A model generated the notes under the pieces. The model was given only the letters and a program-made list of their open reading frames with translations. It was not told where the DNA came from and searched no databases. From positions 1,858,001-1,922,000 of the forward strand of contig NZ_JACCBG010000001.1 in the NCBI RefSeq assembly GCF_013409645.1: a DNA stretch of 64,000 bases, written 5' to 3'. This DNA comes from Nocardioides panaciterrulae (GTDB lineage: Bacteria; Actinomycetota; Actinomycetes; Propionibacteriales; Nocardioidaceae). Positions 33,256-41,243 of this stretch are shown one piece after another. The stretch's first letter is position 1. Every line of letters starts with the position of its first letter. The translations under genes were made by a program, and so were the position numbers.

Positions 33256-35249
33256 CGTGCTCCTTCGTGGGTGGGGGTGCGGTGAGGCGGCTCGAAGCCG
33301 TCGTACCGGACGGCCGGGATGATGACGCCCAGGACGGCCAGGTCGAACACGACCCAGCAGAGGTTGACCAGCGTGCCCAGCGGGTGGGCGGCGCCCACGG
33401 CGACGCGCACGACCCCGACGACCGCGGCCACGAGGAGCAGCCCCATGGTCCACAGCTGGGGCCGGACCAGGTGCCAGGGTCGGGTGCCGGCCCCGCTGCG
33501 CGTCTTGGGGGTGACCGCGAAGTCGAGGCTGCGGCCGAACCACACGTTGCCCACCGCGGAGGTCACCGACCGGATCCAGGTGGGGAACAGGGCCAGGGAG
33601 TACTGCTGCCCGCGCCAGGTGGGCCGGCCGTTCGCCACCAGGAGGAACAGCAGCTGGTTGACGACCAGGAACGGCACCAGGCGGACGAAGAACTGCAGGC
33701 TGAACGACTGCACCGGGAGCACCCCCGAGACCAGGTAGATGACCGGGGCGGCGAAGTAGACGATCGCCGCGAAGCCCGAGAGGTAGCTCCACATCGTCGC
33801 GAAGTACATCAGCCGCTGGGGGAGCGAGAGGCCGCGCTGGACCAGCGGGTTCTCCCGCAGCATCACCTGCACGGTGCCCTGGGCCCAGCGGAGCCGCTGG
33901 GTGAGCATGGTCGCGACGTCCTCCGGCGCGAGCCCCCGGGCCAGGATCTCGTCGTGGTAGACCGTGCGCCAGCCCAGGGCGTGCAGCCGCATGCAGGTCG
34001 CCATGTCCTCGGTCACCGAGATGGTGGCCAGAGGCATCAGCGGCTGGGCCTCGCCCGCCCGGTCGACGTCCACGGCGCGGACCAGCGCCTCGACGCTCTC
34101 GATCGCCCCCAGCGGCGACCACTGCCGGTGGCCGAGCTGGTCGAGCAGGGTGTCGTCCACCACGGCCAGCCCGCCGTCGCCGCCGCTGGCCCGCTCGAGC
34201 TCGTGGATGGCCTCGAGGTCGGCGCGCATCGACTCGACGTCGGCCGAGACCAGCCCCGCACGGATCGCGTCGACGCGCTGCTGGAAGGCGAAGGTCACGT
34301 CGAAGAGCGCCGCGCCGCCGCGCAGCTGGCGCCGGGCCGCGTCCAGGGCCTCGCCCACCCCGTCGAGGGCGGCCCGCAGCTGCGCGTCCCCGGTGCCGAG
34401 CCGTCGGCGTGCGGAGCGCAGCACCGACCGCGCGGTGCGCAGGGCGCGGTGGACGCCGAGCTCGACCTCGGTGACGTAGCGGGACACCCCGAGCTGCATC
34501 AGCGCCTCGCGGCGCAGCACCGCGTTGGAGCCGCAGAAGAACGCCGCGTTCCAGCCGTCCTTGCCCTGCTGGATCGGCCCGTAGAACAGCGGCGCCTGGC
34601 TGCCCAGCGGGTCGGTGGCCGGCACGTTCACGAAGTACTGCGGGGTCTGCACCAGCGCCAGCCGCTCGTCGGTGAAGTAGCCGAGGGTCCGGTCCAAGAT
34701 GCCCGCCGCGGGGACCTGGTCGGCGTCGAGGATCAGCAGGAACTCGCCCTCGAGCGTCATCAGGGCGTTGTTCAGGTTGCCCGCCTTGGCGTGCCGGGGC
34801 ATGCCCTCCCAGTCCTCGGACCGGGTGATCACGCCGATGCCCTCGGCCTCGGCCGCCGCGCGCAGGTCGGGGCGACCGCCGTCGTCCAGGATCCAGGTGC
34901 GGTGCGGGTACCTGATCTCTCGGGCGGCTCGCGCGGTGCTCAGGACCAGGTCGAGCGGCTCGTTGTAGGTGGTGACGAGGACGTCGACGGTGAGGCCCTC
35001 GGGCGCCGGCGGTGGCTCGCCCCGCTCCTTCAGGCGCCACATGGCCAGTCCGAAGAGCAGCGAGTCCACGAGGCTGTAGGTCTCGGCGACGACCAACGGG
35101 ACGGCGATCCACCACGCGTGCCAGTTGACCGAGTCCAGCCAGCGCCACGCCACGTAGTCGGTGCCGAGCACCGCCGTGAGCAGCACCACGAGCCGGATCA
35201 CCACGAGCCGGGCCGCACTGGTCGTCCGGGCTGCCCGGCGTCCGCTCAT
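33252..35249 (-). CDS. Cellulose-synthase-like glycosyltransferase 2 with a ~150-residue insertion
   Basis: The 665-residue membrane enzyme has two N-terminal helices, a GT2 catalytic domain with the D,D,D,QxxRW pattern (D122/D123 in LDDGG, D175 in LDADQ, TED at 413-415, QRLRW at 451-455) and five or six C-terminal helices. It should polymerise a nucleotide-sugar and extrude a beta-glucan or related polysaccharide. No PilZ domain is present. Between residues about 258 and 409 lies an extra Arg/Ala/Asp-rich helical block where BcsA proteins have only a short link. It overlaps the PP2C gene and the STAS gene by 4 bp each, tying synthesis to a phosphoswitch. Confidence 0.88.
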   Translation of the reverse strand: MSGRRAARTTSAARLVVIRLVVLLTAVLGTDYVAWRWLDSVNWHAWWIAVPLVVAETYSLVDSLLFGLAMWRLKERGEPPPAPEGLTVDVLVTTYNEPLDLVLSTARAAREIRYPHRTWILDDGGRPDLRAAAEAEGIGVITRSEDWEGMPRHAKAGNLNNALMTLEGEFLLILDADQVPAAGILDRTLGYFTDERLALVQTPQYFVNVPATDPLGSQAPLFYGPIQQGKDGWNAAFFCGSNAVLRREALMQLGVSRYVTEVELGVHRALRTARSVLRSARRRLGTGDAQLRAALDGVGEALDAARRQLRGGAALFDVTFAFQQRVDAIRAGLVSADVESMRADLEAIHELERASGGDGGLAVVDDTLLDQLGHRQWSPLGAIESVEALVRAVDVDRAGEAQPLMPLATISVTEDMATCMRLHALGWRTVYHDEILARGLAPEDVATMLTQRLRWAQGTVQVMLRENPLVQRGLSLPQRLMYFATMWSYLSGFAAIVYFAAPVIYLVSGVLPVQSFSLQFFVRLVPFLVVNQLLFLLVANGRPTWRGQQYSLALFPTWIRSVTSAVGNVWFGRSLDFAVTPKTRSGAGTRPWHLVRPQLWTMGLLLVAAVVGVVRVAVGAAHPLGTLVNLCWVVFDLAVLGVIIPAVRYDGFEPPHRTPTHEGAR

Positions 35250-36451
35250 CGGGCGGCCCGGTAGACCGCGACGACGGTCACGTCGTCCAGGGCCACCCGG
35301 TCCTCGGTGAGCGAGGCGACCACCGCGAGCAGCGCGGTGGCGGTGTCGTGCCCGGCCAGCAGCTCGGCCACCGCGTCCAGCCAGGTGTCGGGGTCGTCGA
35401 GCAGGTCGAGCAGCCCGTCGCTGAAGACGATCATCCGGTCGCCCGGACCCAGCTCGGCCTCGTGCTCGGTCCAGTGGTCGTCCGGGAGCACGCCGAGCGG
35501 CCGGTCCCGGCCCACCAGCCGTTCGAGGGTGCCGTCGGCGTGCCGCAGCAGGGCCAGTCCCATGCCGGCGTCGACGTACCGGATCAGGCCGTCCTCGAGG
35601 TCCACGGCCGCCTCGAAGAGGGTCACGAACGACTCCGCGCGCTCGAGGTCGGGCAGCAGCGACCGGGCCACGTGGGTGATGGTCACGCCCAGATCGGCGC
35701 CGGCGGTGACGGCGGCGTGGGTGCCGCGGAGCGCCGCGCGAGCACCGGCGCCGACCAGGGCCGCGCCGGTGCCCTTGCCCATCACGTCGCCCATGCCGAC
35801 GTGCAACGTGCCGTGCGCGACGCCGTAGTCGTAGAAGTCGCCCCCGACCGCCAGGGCGGGACGGCAGATGCCGGCCACGTGCCAGCCGTCCACCTCGAGG
35901 TCGCCGGGCGGCAGCATCGCGGACTGGACGGCGCCGGCCGCCGACATCTCGGCCTCCGAGCGGAGCTCGCGCTCGGCCCAGCTCGCCAGGTCGCCCAGCG
36001 CGGTGACCTGGTCGTCGGTGAGGTGGCGGGGTCGGTCGTCGTAGATGCACAGCGTGCCGATGATCGTGCCCGAGCGATCGCGCAGCGGGTGGCCGGCGTA
36101 GAAGACGACGCGTCCCTCGCGCACGCCCTCCTTGTCCCGGAACCGGGGGTCGAGCCTGGTGTCGTCGCACACGATGAGCCGGCCCTCGACCACCGTGCGC
36201 TCGCACAGGGTGCGGTCCCGGGGGACCGGGCCGCTGGCGAAGCCGTGCTGGCCGGGGAACCAGGCCCGGTCACCGTCGAAGACGGTGATGGCGGCCATCG
36301 GCACCCCGAAGATCGTCGTGGCGAGACGGGCGATCCGGTCGAACCGCTCCTGCGGGCCGTCCTCGATCAGCCCCAGCGCCGTGACCGTGCGCTGCCGACG
36401 CTCCTCGTCCGCCGATCCGCGGCCGAGGTCGCCCGTGGCTGCCTGCGTCAT
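35246..36451 (-). CDS. GAF-PP2C (SpoIIE/RsbU-type) serine phosphatase
   Basis: The 401-residue protein has a GAF domain at about 35-170 (FDRIARLATTIFGVPMAAI, DRTLCERTVVEGRL, GTIIGTLCIYDDRPR) and a PP2C domain at about 190-400 with metal-binding motifs VGGDFYDY, MGDVMGKG and IVFSDGLLDLLDD. RsbU-like phosphatases dephosphorylate a STAS protein when the sensor domain is activated. GAGGAAGG before the ATG at 36451 supports this start. It heads the operon PP2C - GT2 - STAS - kinase, overlapping the next gene by 4 bp, and is divergent from a response regulator. Confidence 0.9.
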   Translation of the reverse strand: MTQAATGDLGRGSADEERRQRTVTALGLIEDGPQERFDRIARLATTIFGVPMAAITVFDGDRAWFPGQHGFASGPVPRDRTLCERTVVEGRLIVCDDTRLDPRFRDKEGVREGRVVFYAGHPLRDRSGTIIGTLCIYDDRPRHLTDDQVTALGDLASWAERELRSEAEMSAAGAVQSAMLPPGDLEVDGWHVAGICRPALAVGGDFYDYGVAHGTLHVGMGDVMGKGTGAALVGAGARAALRGTHAAVTAGADLGVTITHVARSLLPDLERAESFVTLFEAAVDLEDGLIRYVDAGMGLALLRHADGTLERLVGRDRPLGVLPDDHWTEHEAELGPGDRMIVFSDGLLDLLDDPDTWLDAVAELLAGHDTATALLAVVASLTEDRVALDDVTVVAVYRAAR

Positions 36452-36532
36452 GTGAGCCTTCCTCCTCGGCCCTCCCGAGACTCCTGTTGCCTGAGGGGGA
36501 GTGGGGACAAACCTAGCGAAGGTGGGACCTGA

Positions 36533-36538
36533 TAGAAC
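36533..36538 (+). promoter_or_regulatory. Probable -10 of the response regulator gene
   Basis: TAGAAC (within TGATAGAACGG) lies 9 nt before the ATG at 36548. The leader would be only 2-3 nt. Confidence 0.35.
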
Positions 36539-36547
36539 GGGAACGCC

Positions 36548-37270
36548 ATGCACAAGCACGATGAGGCTCGGGTCCATCGCATCCTCGTGGTCGAGGACGA
36601 CCCCGACATCCGCGAACTGATCGTCCACGTCCTGGAGGGCGAGGACCGCGAGGTCGCGCCCGCGGCCACGGGGGCGCAGGCCCTCGCCGCGGTCCGCGAG
36701 CGCGACCCGGACCTGGTCACGCTCGATCTGACCCTGCCCGACGCCGACGGCGTGGAGGTGTGCCGGGCGATCCGCCAGGACAGCGACGCCTACATCGTGA
36801 TGATCACCGGCCGCGACGAGCAGGTCGACCGGCTGGCCGGCCTCGACGTCGGCGCGGACGAGTACCTCGTCAAGCCCTTCGACCCGCTGGAGCTGCGCGC
36901 GCGGGTCGTGGCGCTGCTGCGTCGACCCCGGCGCGGCATCGTCGGTGAGCCCGCCCCGGCGCCCGCGCCGCATGACCTCGGCGGTGGCCTGCGGCTCGAC
37001 CGGGCCGGGCGGAGCGTCAGCTACGACGGGGTCGTGGTGCCGCTGAGCCCCACGGAGTACGACGTACTCGCGGTGCTCGCGTCCCGGCAGGGCAGCACCG
37101 TCGCGCGGGCCGACCTGGCGGCCGAGGTCTGGGCCGGGGAGTCGATCGACAGCGACTTCGGGGTCGACGTGCACGTGGGCGGGCTGCGCCGCAAGCTGCG
37201 CCGCGCCGCGCCCGGGCGGGACTGGGTGCGCACCGTCGGGGGAGACGGCTACCAGCTGCGGGAGCCCTGA
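36548..37270 (+). CDS. OmpR/PhoB-family response regulator (orphan)
   Basis: The 240-residue regulator has a receiver domain at about 10-125 (acidic pair VVEDDPD, phospho-acceptor aspartate in LVTLDLTLPDADG, lysine in VKPFDPLELRARV) and a winged-helix output domain at about 145-238 (LSPTEYDVLAVLASRQGSTV, VDVHVGGLRRKL). No histidine kinase is adjacent. It is divergent from the PP2C - GT2 - STAS - kinase operon over 96 bp, so it is the obvious candidate regulator of that operon, but this is inference. It converges with a K+-channel-like gene. Confidence 0.92.
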   Translation: MHKHDEARVHRILVVEDDPDIRELIVHVLEGEDREVAPAATGAQALAAVRERDPDLVTLDLTLPDADGVEVCRAIRQDSDAYIVMITGRDEQVDRLAGLDVGADEYLVKPFDPLELRARVVALLRRPRRGIVGEPAPAPAPHDLGGGLRLDRAGRSVSYDGVVVPLSPTEYDVLAVLASRQGSTVARADLAAEVWAGESIDSDFGVDVHVGGLRRKLRRAAPGRDWVRTVGGDGYQLREP

Positions 37271-37279
37271 GCGCGCGTC

Positions 37280-37294
37280 GCCCCGGTCCGGGGC
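37280..37294. terminator. Short hairpin between the response regulator and channel genes
   Basis: GCCCC and GGGGC pair around a small loop, between two convergent stop codons. It is a modest candidate for a bidirectional terminator. Confidence 0.4.
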
Positions 37295-37304
37295 ACGCTG
37301 CCCG

Positions 37305-37979
37305 TCACCGGGAGGCGCGGGTCACCGTCAGCCCCACCAGGCGGGCGACGACCAGGGCCACGTAGAACACCCCCGCGACCTGTTCGACCATCACGAACGA
37401 GCGGGCGTGCGCCAGCACCGGCGTGACGTCGGAGAGGCCCACGCTCGTCAGCGTCGTGAAGGAGAGGAACAGCAGCTCGAACCACGACCTGTTCCCGGAG
37501 CCGTCGACGCCCGCGAAGGACCCCGGCCAGACCACCTGGACCGCGGCGTACACGTAGGCGAAGCCCCAGGCGACCACGGTGAACGCGGCGCCGGTGGCGA
37601 ACAGCTCGTCGCGCGTGACTCGCTGGTCGTGGAAGAGGTAGCGGATCATCCCGTAGGACACGTAGAAGTAGAACGGCGCGTGCAGCAGCGCGTTCACCAG
37701 CACCAGCGGGCCGTCCTGGGGATGGGTCGCCTCGAGCACGGTGGTGACCGTGGCCGGGAGTCCGAGCAGCAGTGCGACCCACGACAACGCCGGCGTCCGA
37801 CGTACCGCCCAGAGGGCGAGCAGCACCACAAGCGTCCCCACCACACCGATGAAGGCCCGCCCGACGGGGGAGCCCTCGAGGAACGGGTAGGCCAGCAGGG
37901 CGACCAGCTGGGCGACGAGCAGCAGGGCGGAGGGATGCCGCGCCGCGACCCGTACCCGCTGTCGGACACTCTCGACCAC
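37305..37979 (-). CDS. Two-TM-type ion channel protein with noncanonical filter
   Basis: The 224-residue membrane protein has several N-terminal helices and an Ion_trans_2-like pore region: LLFLSFTTLTSVGLSDVTP followed by a final helix. In potassium channels the filter is T-x-G-Y-G; here the positions read T-S-V-G-L-S, so potassium selectivity is doubtful. The GTG at 37979 starts directly after the TGA of the DUF1707 gene, with no gap. The two form an operon with the DUF1707 gene first. Confidence 0.75.
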   Translation of the reverse strand: MVESVRQRVRVAARHPSALLLVAQLVALLAYPFLEGSPVGRAFIGVVGTLVVLLALWAVRRTPALSWVALLLGLPATVTTVLEATHPQDGPLVLVNALLHAPFYFYVSYGMIRYLFHDQRVTRDELFATGAAFTVVAWGFAYVYAAVQVVWPGSFAGVDGSGNRSWFELLFLSFTTLTSVGLSDVTPVLAHARSFVMVEQVAGVFYVALVVARLVGLTVTRASR

Positions 37980-38537
37980 TCAGTCCTCCGGCTGGTCCCG
38001 GGACTCGCGCTGCTCGAGCTCGCGGATCTCCTTCTCCTGCTGCTTGAGGAGCTTGCGCTTGTTGTTCTCGACCATGTCACGGCGGTTGACCAGGACGCGC
38101 AGCACGTTGAGGAACGTGAAGACGAGGACGAAGCCCGGCCAGAAGAAGCCGGCGCCGGTCAGGGCCCAGATCACCACGCACACCAGGCTCGGCCCGACGA
38201 ACTCCAGGAACGCCTCACGCCGGTCGGAGCGGTACTTCTCGGCCGCGCGTCGCTCGAGCTCGTCGCGCGGCATCGGCACGAGGCCGGCCGAGGCCGGGCC
38301 CGGTTCGGGGACGAGGTCTCGCACCAGCGCCGGCAGCTCCCCGAGGGTGCGGGCGGCATCGGCCGATGCCGACCGGGTGTCCAGCTCCTCGCGGTCCAGC
38401 CGGCCGTCGGCGTACGCCTCGGTCAACACCTCCTGCACCACGGCGCGATCGGCGTCGGACGCACGCAGCCCGGCGTTGCCGGGCTGACGAGGATCGTGCC
38501 TGAACGACGACCAGACATCTGCTTCCACGTCGGGCAT
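37980..38537 (-). CDS. DUF1707 and 2TM-domain protein
   Basis: The product is about 185 residues: an N-terminal DUF1707 domain (LRASDADRAVVQEVLTEAYA, GRLDREELDTRSASADAART, LGELPALVRDL), a two-helix membrane domain (LVCVVIWALTGAGFFWPGFV, VLVFTFLNVLRVLV) and a charged C-terminal tail with KRKLLKQQEKEIRELEQRE, likely a short coiled coil. DUF1707 proteins are common in actinobacteria and of unknown role. I prefer the ATG at 38537; a GTG at 38555 is the alternative. It is transcribed with the channel gene and diverges from an MmcQ/YjbR gene. Confidence 0.8.
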   Translation of the reverse strand: MPDVEADVWSSFRHDPRQPGNAGLRASDADRAVVQEVLTEAYADGRLDREELDTRSASADAARTLGELPALVRDLVPEPGPASAGLVPMPRDELERRAAEKYRSDRREAFLEFVGPSLVCVVIWALTGAGFFWPGFVLVFTFLNVLRVLVNRRDMVENNKRKLLKQQEKEIRELEQRESRDQPED

Positions 38538-38569
38538 CCTAGGGTCATGGCGCACCGCGCCGAGGACGA

Positions 38570-38950
38570 GTGAGCGGGGTTCGCGTGGATGTCGCGCTGA
38601 TGCAGGAACACTGCCTGGCCAAGCCCGGAGCCTGGGCGGACAACCCCTGGGACCACGAGCATCCGGTGATCAAGGTCGGGCCGGAGGGCGCCGCGAAGAT
38701 CTTCGCGTTCCTCGGCACCGACGGGGTCGGGGTGAAGGCCGGCGCCACCCGTGAGGTCGCCGACGAGTGGCTGCACCGCTATCCCGGCGCCGCGAGCGTG
38801 ATGGCCTACATCGGCCGCTCCGGCTGGAACGACCTGTCGTTCGGGGGCGAGATCCCGGACGACGAGCTGCTCGAGGCGGTCGACGAGTCCTACCGCCTGG
38901 TGGTCGAGAAGCTGCCCCGCAAGCACCGACCGGACGGCTGGGACGCTTGA
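38570..38950 (+). CDS. MmcQ/YjbR family protein
   Basis: The 126-residue protein has the family pattern MQEHCLAKPGAWADNPWDHE, VIKVGPEGAAKIFAFLG and LSFGGEIPDDELLEAVDESY with a final ending VVEKLPRKHRP. The YjbR fold resembles a DNA-binding CyaY-like domain, but the biological role is not established. The start is a GTG at 38570, with a GTG five codons later as the alternative. A reductase gene follows after 32 bp on the same strand. Confidence 0.85.
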   Translation: MSGVRVDVALMQEHCLAKPGAWADNPWDHEHPVIKVGPEGAAKIFAFLGTDGVGVKAGATREVADEWLHRYPGAASVMAYIGRSGWNDLSFGGEIPDDELLEAVDESYRLVVEKLPRKHRPDGWDA

Positions 38951-38982
38951 GCCGGAGCCCGGCACCGGGAAGGATCACGCCT

Positions 38983-39951
38983 GTGGCGCACCAGACCGAC
39001 CTCCTCGTGATCGGCGCGGGCCCGACGGGGCTCTTCGCGACCTACTACGCCGGCTTCCGCGGCCTGCGGGTGGCGGTCGTCGACTCGCTGCCCGAGCTCG
39101 GCGGCCAGATCACGGCGATGTACCCCGAGAAGCAGATCCTCGACGTGGCCGGCTTCCCCTCCGTCAAGGGACGCGACCTCGTGGAGGGGCTGGTGGCCCA
39201 GGCGGCCTCCGCGCACCCGGAGTACTTCCTCGACCGGACCGCGGTCGCGCTCACCCACGACGACCAGGGGGTGACGGTCCGGTTGGACGACGGCGCCGAG
39301 GTCCGCGCCGGAGCGGTGCTGATCACGGCCGGTATCGGCAAGTTCAGCCCGCGGCCGCTGCCCGCCGGCGAGGGCTGGCTGGGGCGGGGGCTGGAGTTCT
39401 TCGTGCCGTCCTTCGCGCCGTACGCCGGGAAGGACGTCGTCATCGTCGGCGGCGGCGACAGCGCCTTCGACTGGGCGCTCCACCTCGAGCCCATCGCCCG
39501 GTCGGTGACGCTCGTGCACCGCCGTGAGGCGTTCCGCGCGCACGCCCGCACCGTCGAGCAGGTCCGCGCGACCCCGGTCCGGATCATCACCAGCGCCGAG
39601 GTGACCGAGCTGCGGGGCAACGGCGTCGTCGAGGCGGTCGAGCTGTCGGCCGCGGGGGAGAGCATCACCCTGCCGGCGCAGGCCGTCGTCGCCGCGCTCG
39701 GATTCATCGCCGACCTCGGGCCCCTGCAGCAGTGGGGGATCGAGGTCTCCAAGCGGCACGTCTGCGTGGACTCCGCGATGCGCACCAGCCTGCCGCGGGT
39801 CTTCGCGGCCGGTGACGTCACCGAGTACGCCGGGAAGGTGCGCCTGATCGCCGTCGGCTTCGGCGAGGCCGCCACCGCTGTCAACAACGCCGCCGTGGCG
39901 ATCGACCCGCACGCCCACGTCTTCCCCGGCCACTCCAGCGAGGGGACCTGA
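38983..39951 (+). CDS. Ferredoxin/flavodoxin-NADP+ reductase, thioredoxin-reductase-like type
   Basis: The 322-residue flavoprotein has an FAD-binding motif LLVIGAGPTGLFATYYAG, an NADPH-binding motif DVVIVGGGDSAFDWALHL and the C-terminal FAD contact FAAGDVTEYAGKVRLIAVGFGEA. There is no CxxC redox motif, which separates it from thioredoxin reductase and points to type 2 ferredoxin-NADP+ reductase. It transfers electrons between NADPH and ferredoxin or flavodoxin. GGGAAGGA lies 8 nt before the GTG at 38983. It follows the MmcQ gene after 32 bp. Confidence 0.88.
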   Translation: MAHQTDLLVIGAGPTGLFATYYAGFRGLRVAVVDSLPELGGQITAMYPEKQILDVAGFPSVKGRDLVEGLVAQAASAHPEYFLDRTAVALTHDDQGVTVRLDDGAEVRAGAVLITAGIGKFSPRPLPAGEGWLGRGLEFFVPSFAPYAGKDVVIVGGGDSAFDWALHLEPIARSVTLVHRREAFRAHARTVEQVRATPVRIITSAEVTELRGNGVVEAVELSAAGESITLPAQAVVAALGFIADLGPLQQWGIEVSKRHVCVDSAMRTSLPRVFAAGDVTEYAGKVRLIAVGFGEAATAVNNAAVAIDPHAHVFPGHSSEGT

Positions 39952-39961
39952 GGCGGCTGCG

Positions 39962-40030
39962 GCGAGGGCCGTGGCGGTGATCGCGCCGGGTGGCCGGCTG
40001 GTCATCGTCGGCTGCTACGGCGACGATCCA
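39962..40030 (+). pseudogene. Possible remnant of an enzyme C-terminal segment
   Basis: In one frame a short run reads AARAVAVIAPGGRLVIVGCY, the kind of sequence found near the core of methyltransferases or zinc-type dehydrogenases (RVLxPGGRLVIVG). The frame carries no proper start and passes into unrelated sequence. It may be debris of a truncated gene marking the left edge of the gene-poor islet. Chance resemblance is possible. Confidence 0.25.
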
Positions 40031-40114
40031 CCCGCCTGTTCGGGACAAGTCAGGCGGTCGCAGCGGACGCCGTTCGTGTCCCTTGATGGGTGCGCGTCAG
40101 GCGGCGCTTCGCAC

Positions 40115-40120
40115 TATCGT
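40115..40120 (+). promoter_or_regulatory. -10 hexamer, leaderless start of the small membrane protein
   Basis: TATCGT ends 6 nt before the ATG at 40127. Confidence 0.4.
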
Positions 40121-40126
40121 CTTGTC

Positions 40127-40441
40127 ATGACTCGCATCCTGTGCCTGGTTGGTGCAGTCGCCGCCGGTCTCTGCGCCGCGATCCTGCTCGCGTCAGGGCC
40201 AACCGTGCACTACAACGGGAAGACAGCCACGTGCCCGGGGATCATCGCCACTAGCGAGGGCGGGGTCGGCATCAGCTCAGATTACGGCCACGGATACACG
40301 CGTGCCTGCGAGGACAAGCAGCACGAGTGGTCGGTGCTCGCGGGCTTGGCTGCGTTCGTTGCTTTGGGCGCGGGGTCGGTGGCTCAGTTCAGTGGGCGGG
40401 ATCGAGGCGCTCCTACCGTGACGTCGCTCGCTCGTCAGTAG
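40127..40441 (+). CDS. Small two-helix membrane protein, hypothetical
   Basis: The 104-residue protein has an N-terminal hydrophobic helix (ILCLVGAVAAGLCAAILLAS), a middle domain with two cysteines (KTATCPGI, TRACEDK) that would lie outside and could form a disulfide, and a second helix (WSVLAGLAAFVALGAGSV). No family is recognised. The ATG at 40127 is chosen because TATCGT lies 6 nt upstream; the open frame extends further back, but without coding bias. Local GC content appears lower than in the surrounding genes. Confidence 0.55.
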   Translation: MTRILCLVGAVAAGLCAAILLASGPTVHYNGKTATCPGIIATSEGGVGISSDYGHGYTRACEDKQHEWSVLAGLAAFVALGAGSVAQFSGRDRGAPTVTSLARQ

Positions 40442-40712
40442 CCGGCGTAGGAACGGGAAGGGCACGACCTCTCGCGTTCGGAACCACTTGGATCTTGTGT
40501 GGGTTATCTCGCCTGGTTTCGCGATCTGCGAGCTACCGGCCTTGTAGAGGTTGGGAGTGTGGAAGGGGCGGTCGTGGCGCGAGGGCGGAAGCCGAAGTAC
40601 GTCGCACGATGTCCCGCCGCGGTCGGCACACCGACATCGACCCCATCCTCGGCTACCTGCGCCCGCCCGGCCGGCAACACCGATGACTCGTGCGACCCAA
40701 CCGGTTCAAGCG
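40442..40712. other. Gene-poor stretch
   Basis: No supported gene. Codon bias is lost and GC content drops. Two short frames (for example MSRRGRHTDIDPILGYLRPP near 40610) have no ribosome site or match and are treated as debris. Confidence 0.4.
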
Positions 40713-40949
40713 CTAGGCCGAACGGAGCTCCGACTGGCGAGCAGCTGCGCGGCGCACGTGCTGGAACGCCGCAACGACCCCGATGATGACGGCTGCGCCT
40801 GCGGCAGCCACGAGCCAAGCGGGTACGCCGACGTACAGCGCGAAGAACGCCACCAGAGCAAGCACGAACGCTCCCACCAGCAGAGCCAGGGACGCCACCG
40901 CGCCCAAGACGAAGCGCGCGGTGCGGGTCGGAGACGTCAACTCGTTCAC
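40713..40949 (-). CDS. Small two-helix membrane protein, hypothetical
   Basis: From the GTG at 40949 the product is 78 residues with two long hydrophobic helices (FVLGAVASLALLVGAFVLAL, WLVAAAGAAVIIGVVAAF) and a basic end (QHVRRAAARQSELRSA). No family is recognised. An upstream extension to ATG 41039 would add 30 residues of non-coding character. The gene is a single unit on the minus strand in the gene-poor islet. Confidence 0.5.
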   Translation of the reverse strand: MNELTSPTRTARFVLGAVASLALLVGAFVLALVAFFALYVGVPAWLVAAAGAAVIIGVVAAFQHVRRAAARQSELRSA

Positions 40950-41243
40950 GGGACCTACCGTGCCCACTGGTGCCGGTTCTGGCAATGCCTTCGGCGCCGA
41001 CAGGCCGCACGTCGAGATCGCCGCCTCGGGTGACCTCAACTGCCACGCTGGAGCTCACCAGCCACCCTGGGCCCGGCAGAGGCGCCGAACAAAACACAGC
41101 CATCCAAGTGGTTTGCCGAACTCGCGACCTCTTGCCGAACTCCGCGGCAGGAGCGAGGGTCCTCCCAGGCGCGCACAACGAGGCAGATCCCGTAGACGCC
41201 ACCCGGCCCGAGTGACCTGGTGCTGCTCATGACGCAGGTGGCC
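40950..41243. other. Gene-free stretch upstream of DUF222-HNH copy 2
   Basis: No gene is supported between the small membrane protein and the start of the dispersed repeat. The sequence holds an 11-bp direct repeat, TTGCCGAACTC, at 41113-41123 and 41132-41142, which could be a regulatory or recombination site. The conserved repeat leader begins at 41244. Confidence 0.4.

Noticed and set aside
40610-40685. 25-codon frame MSRRGRHTDIDPILGYLRPP as a gene
   Set aside because: No ribosome site, no promoter spacing and no coupling to neighbours.
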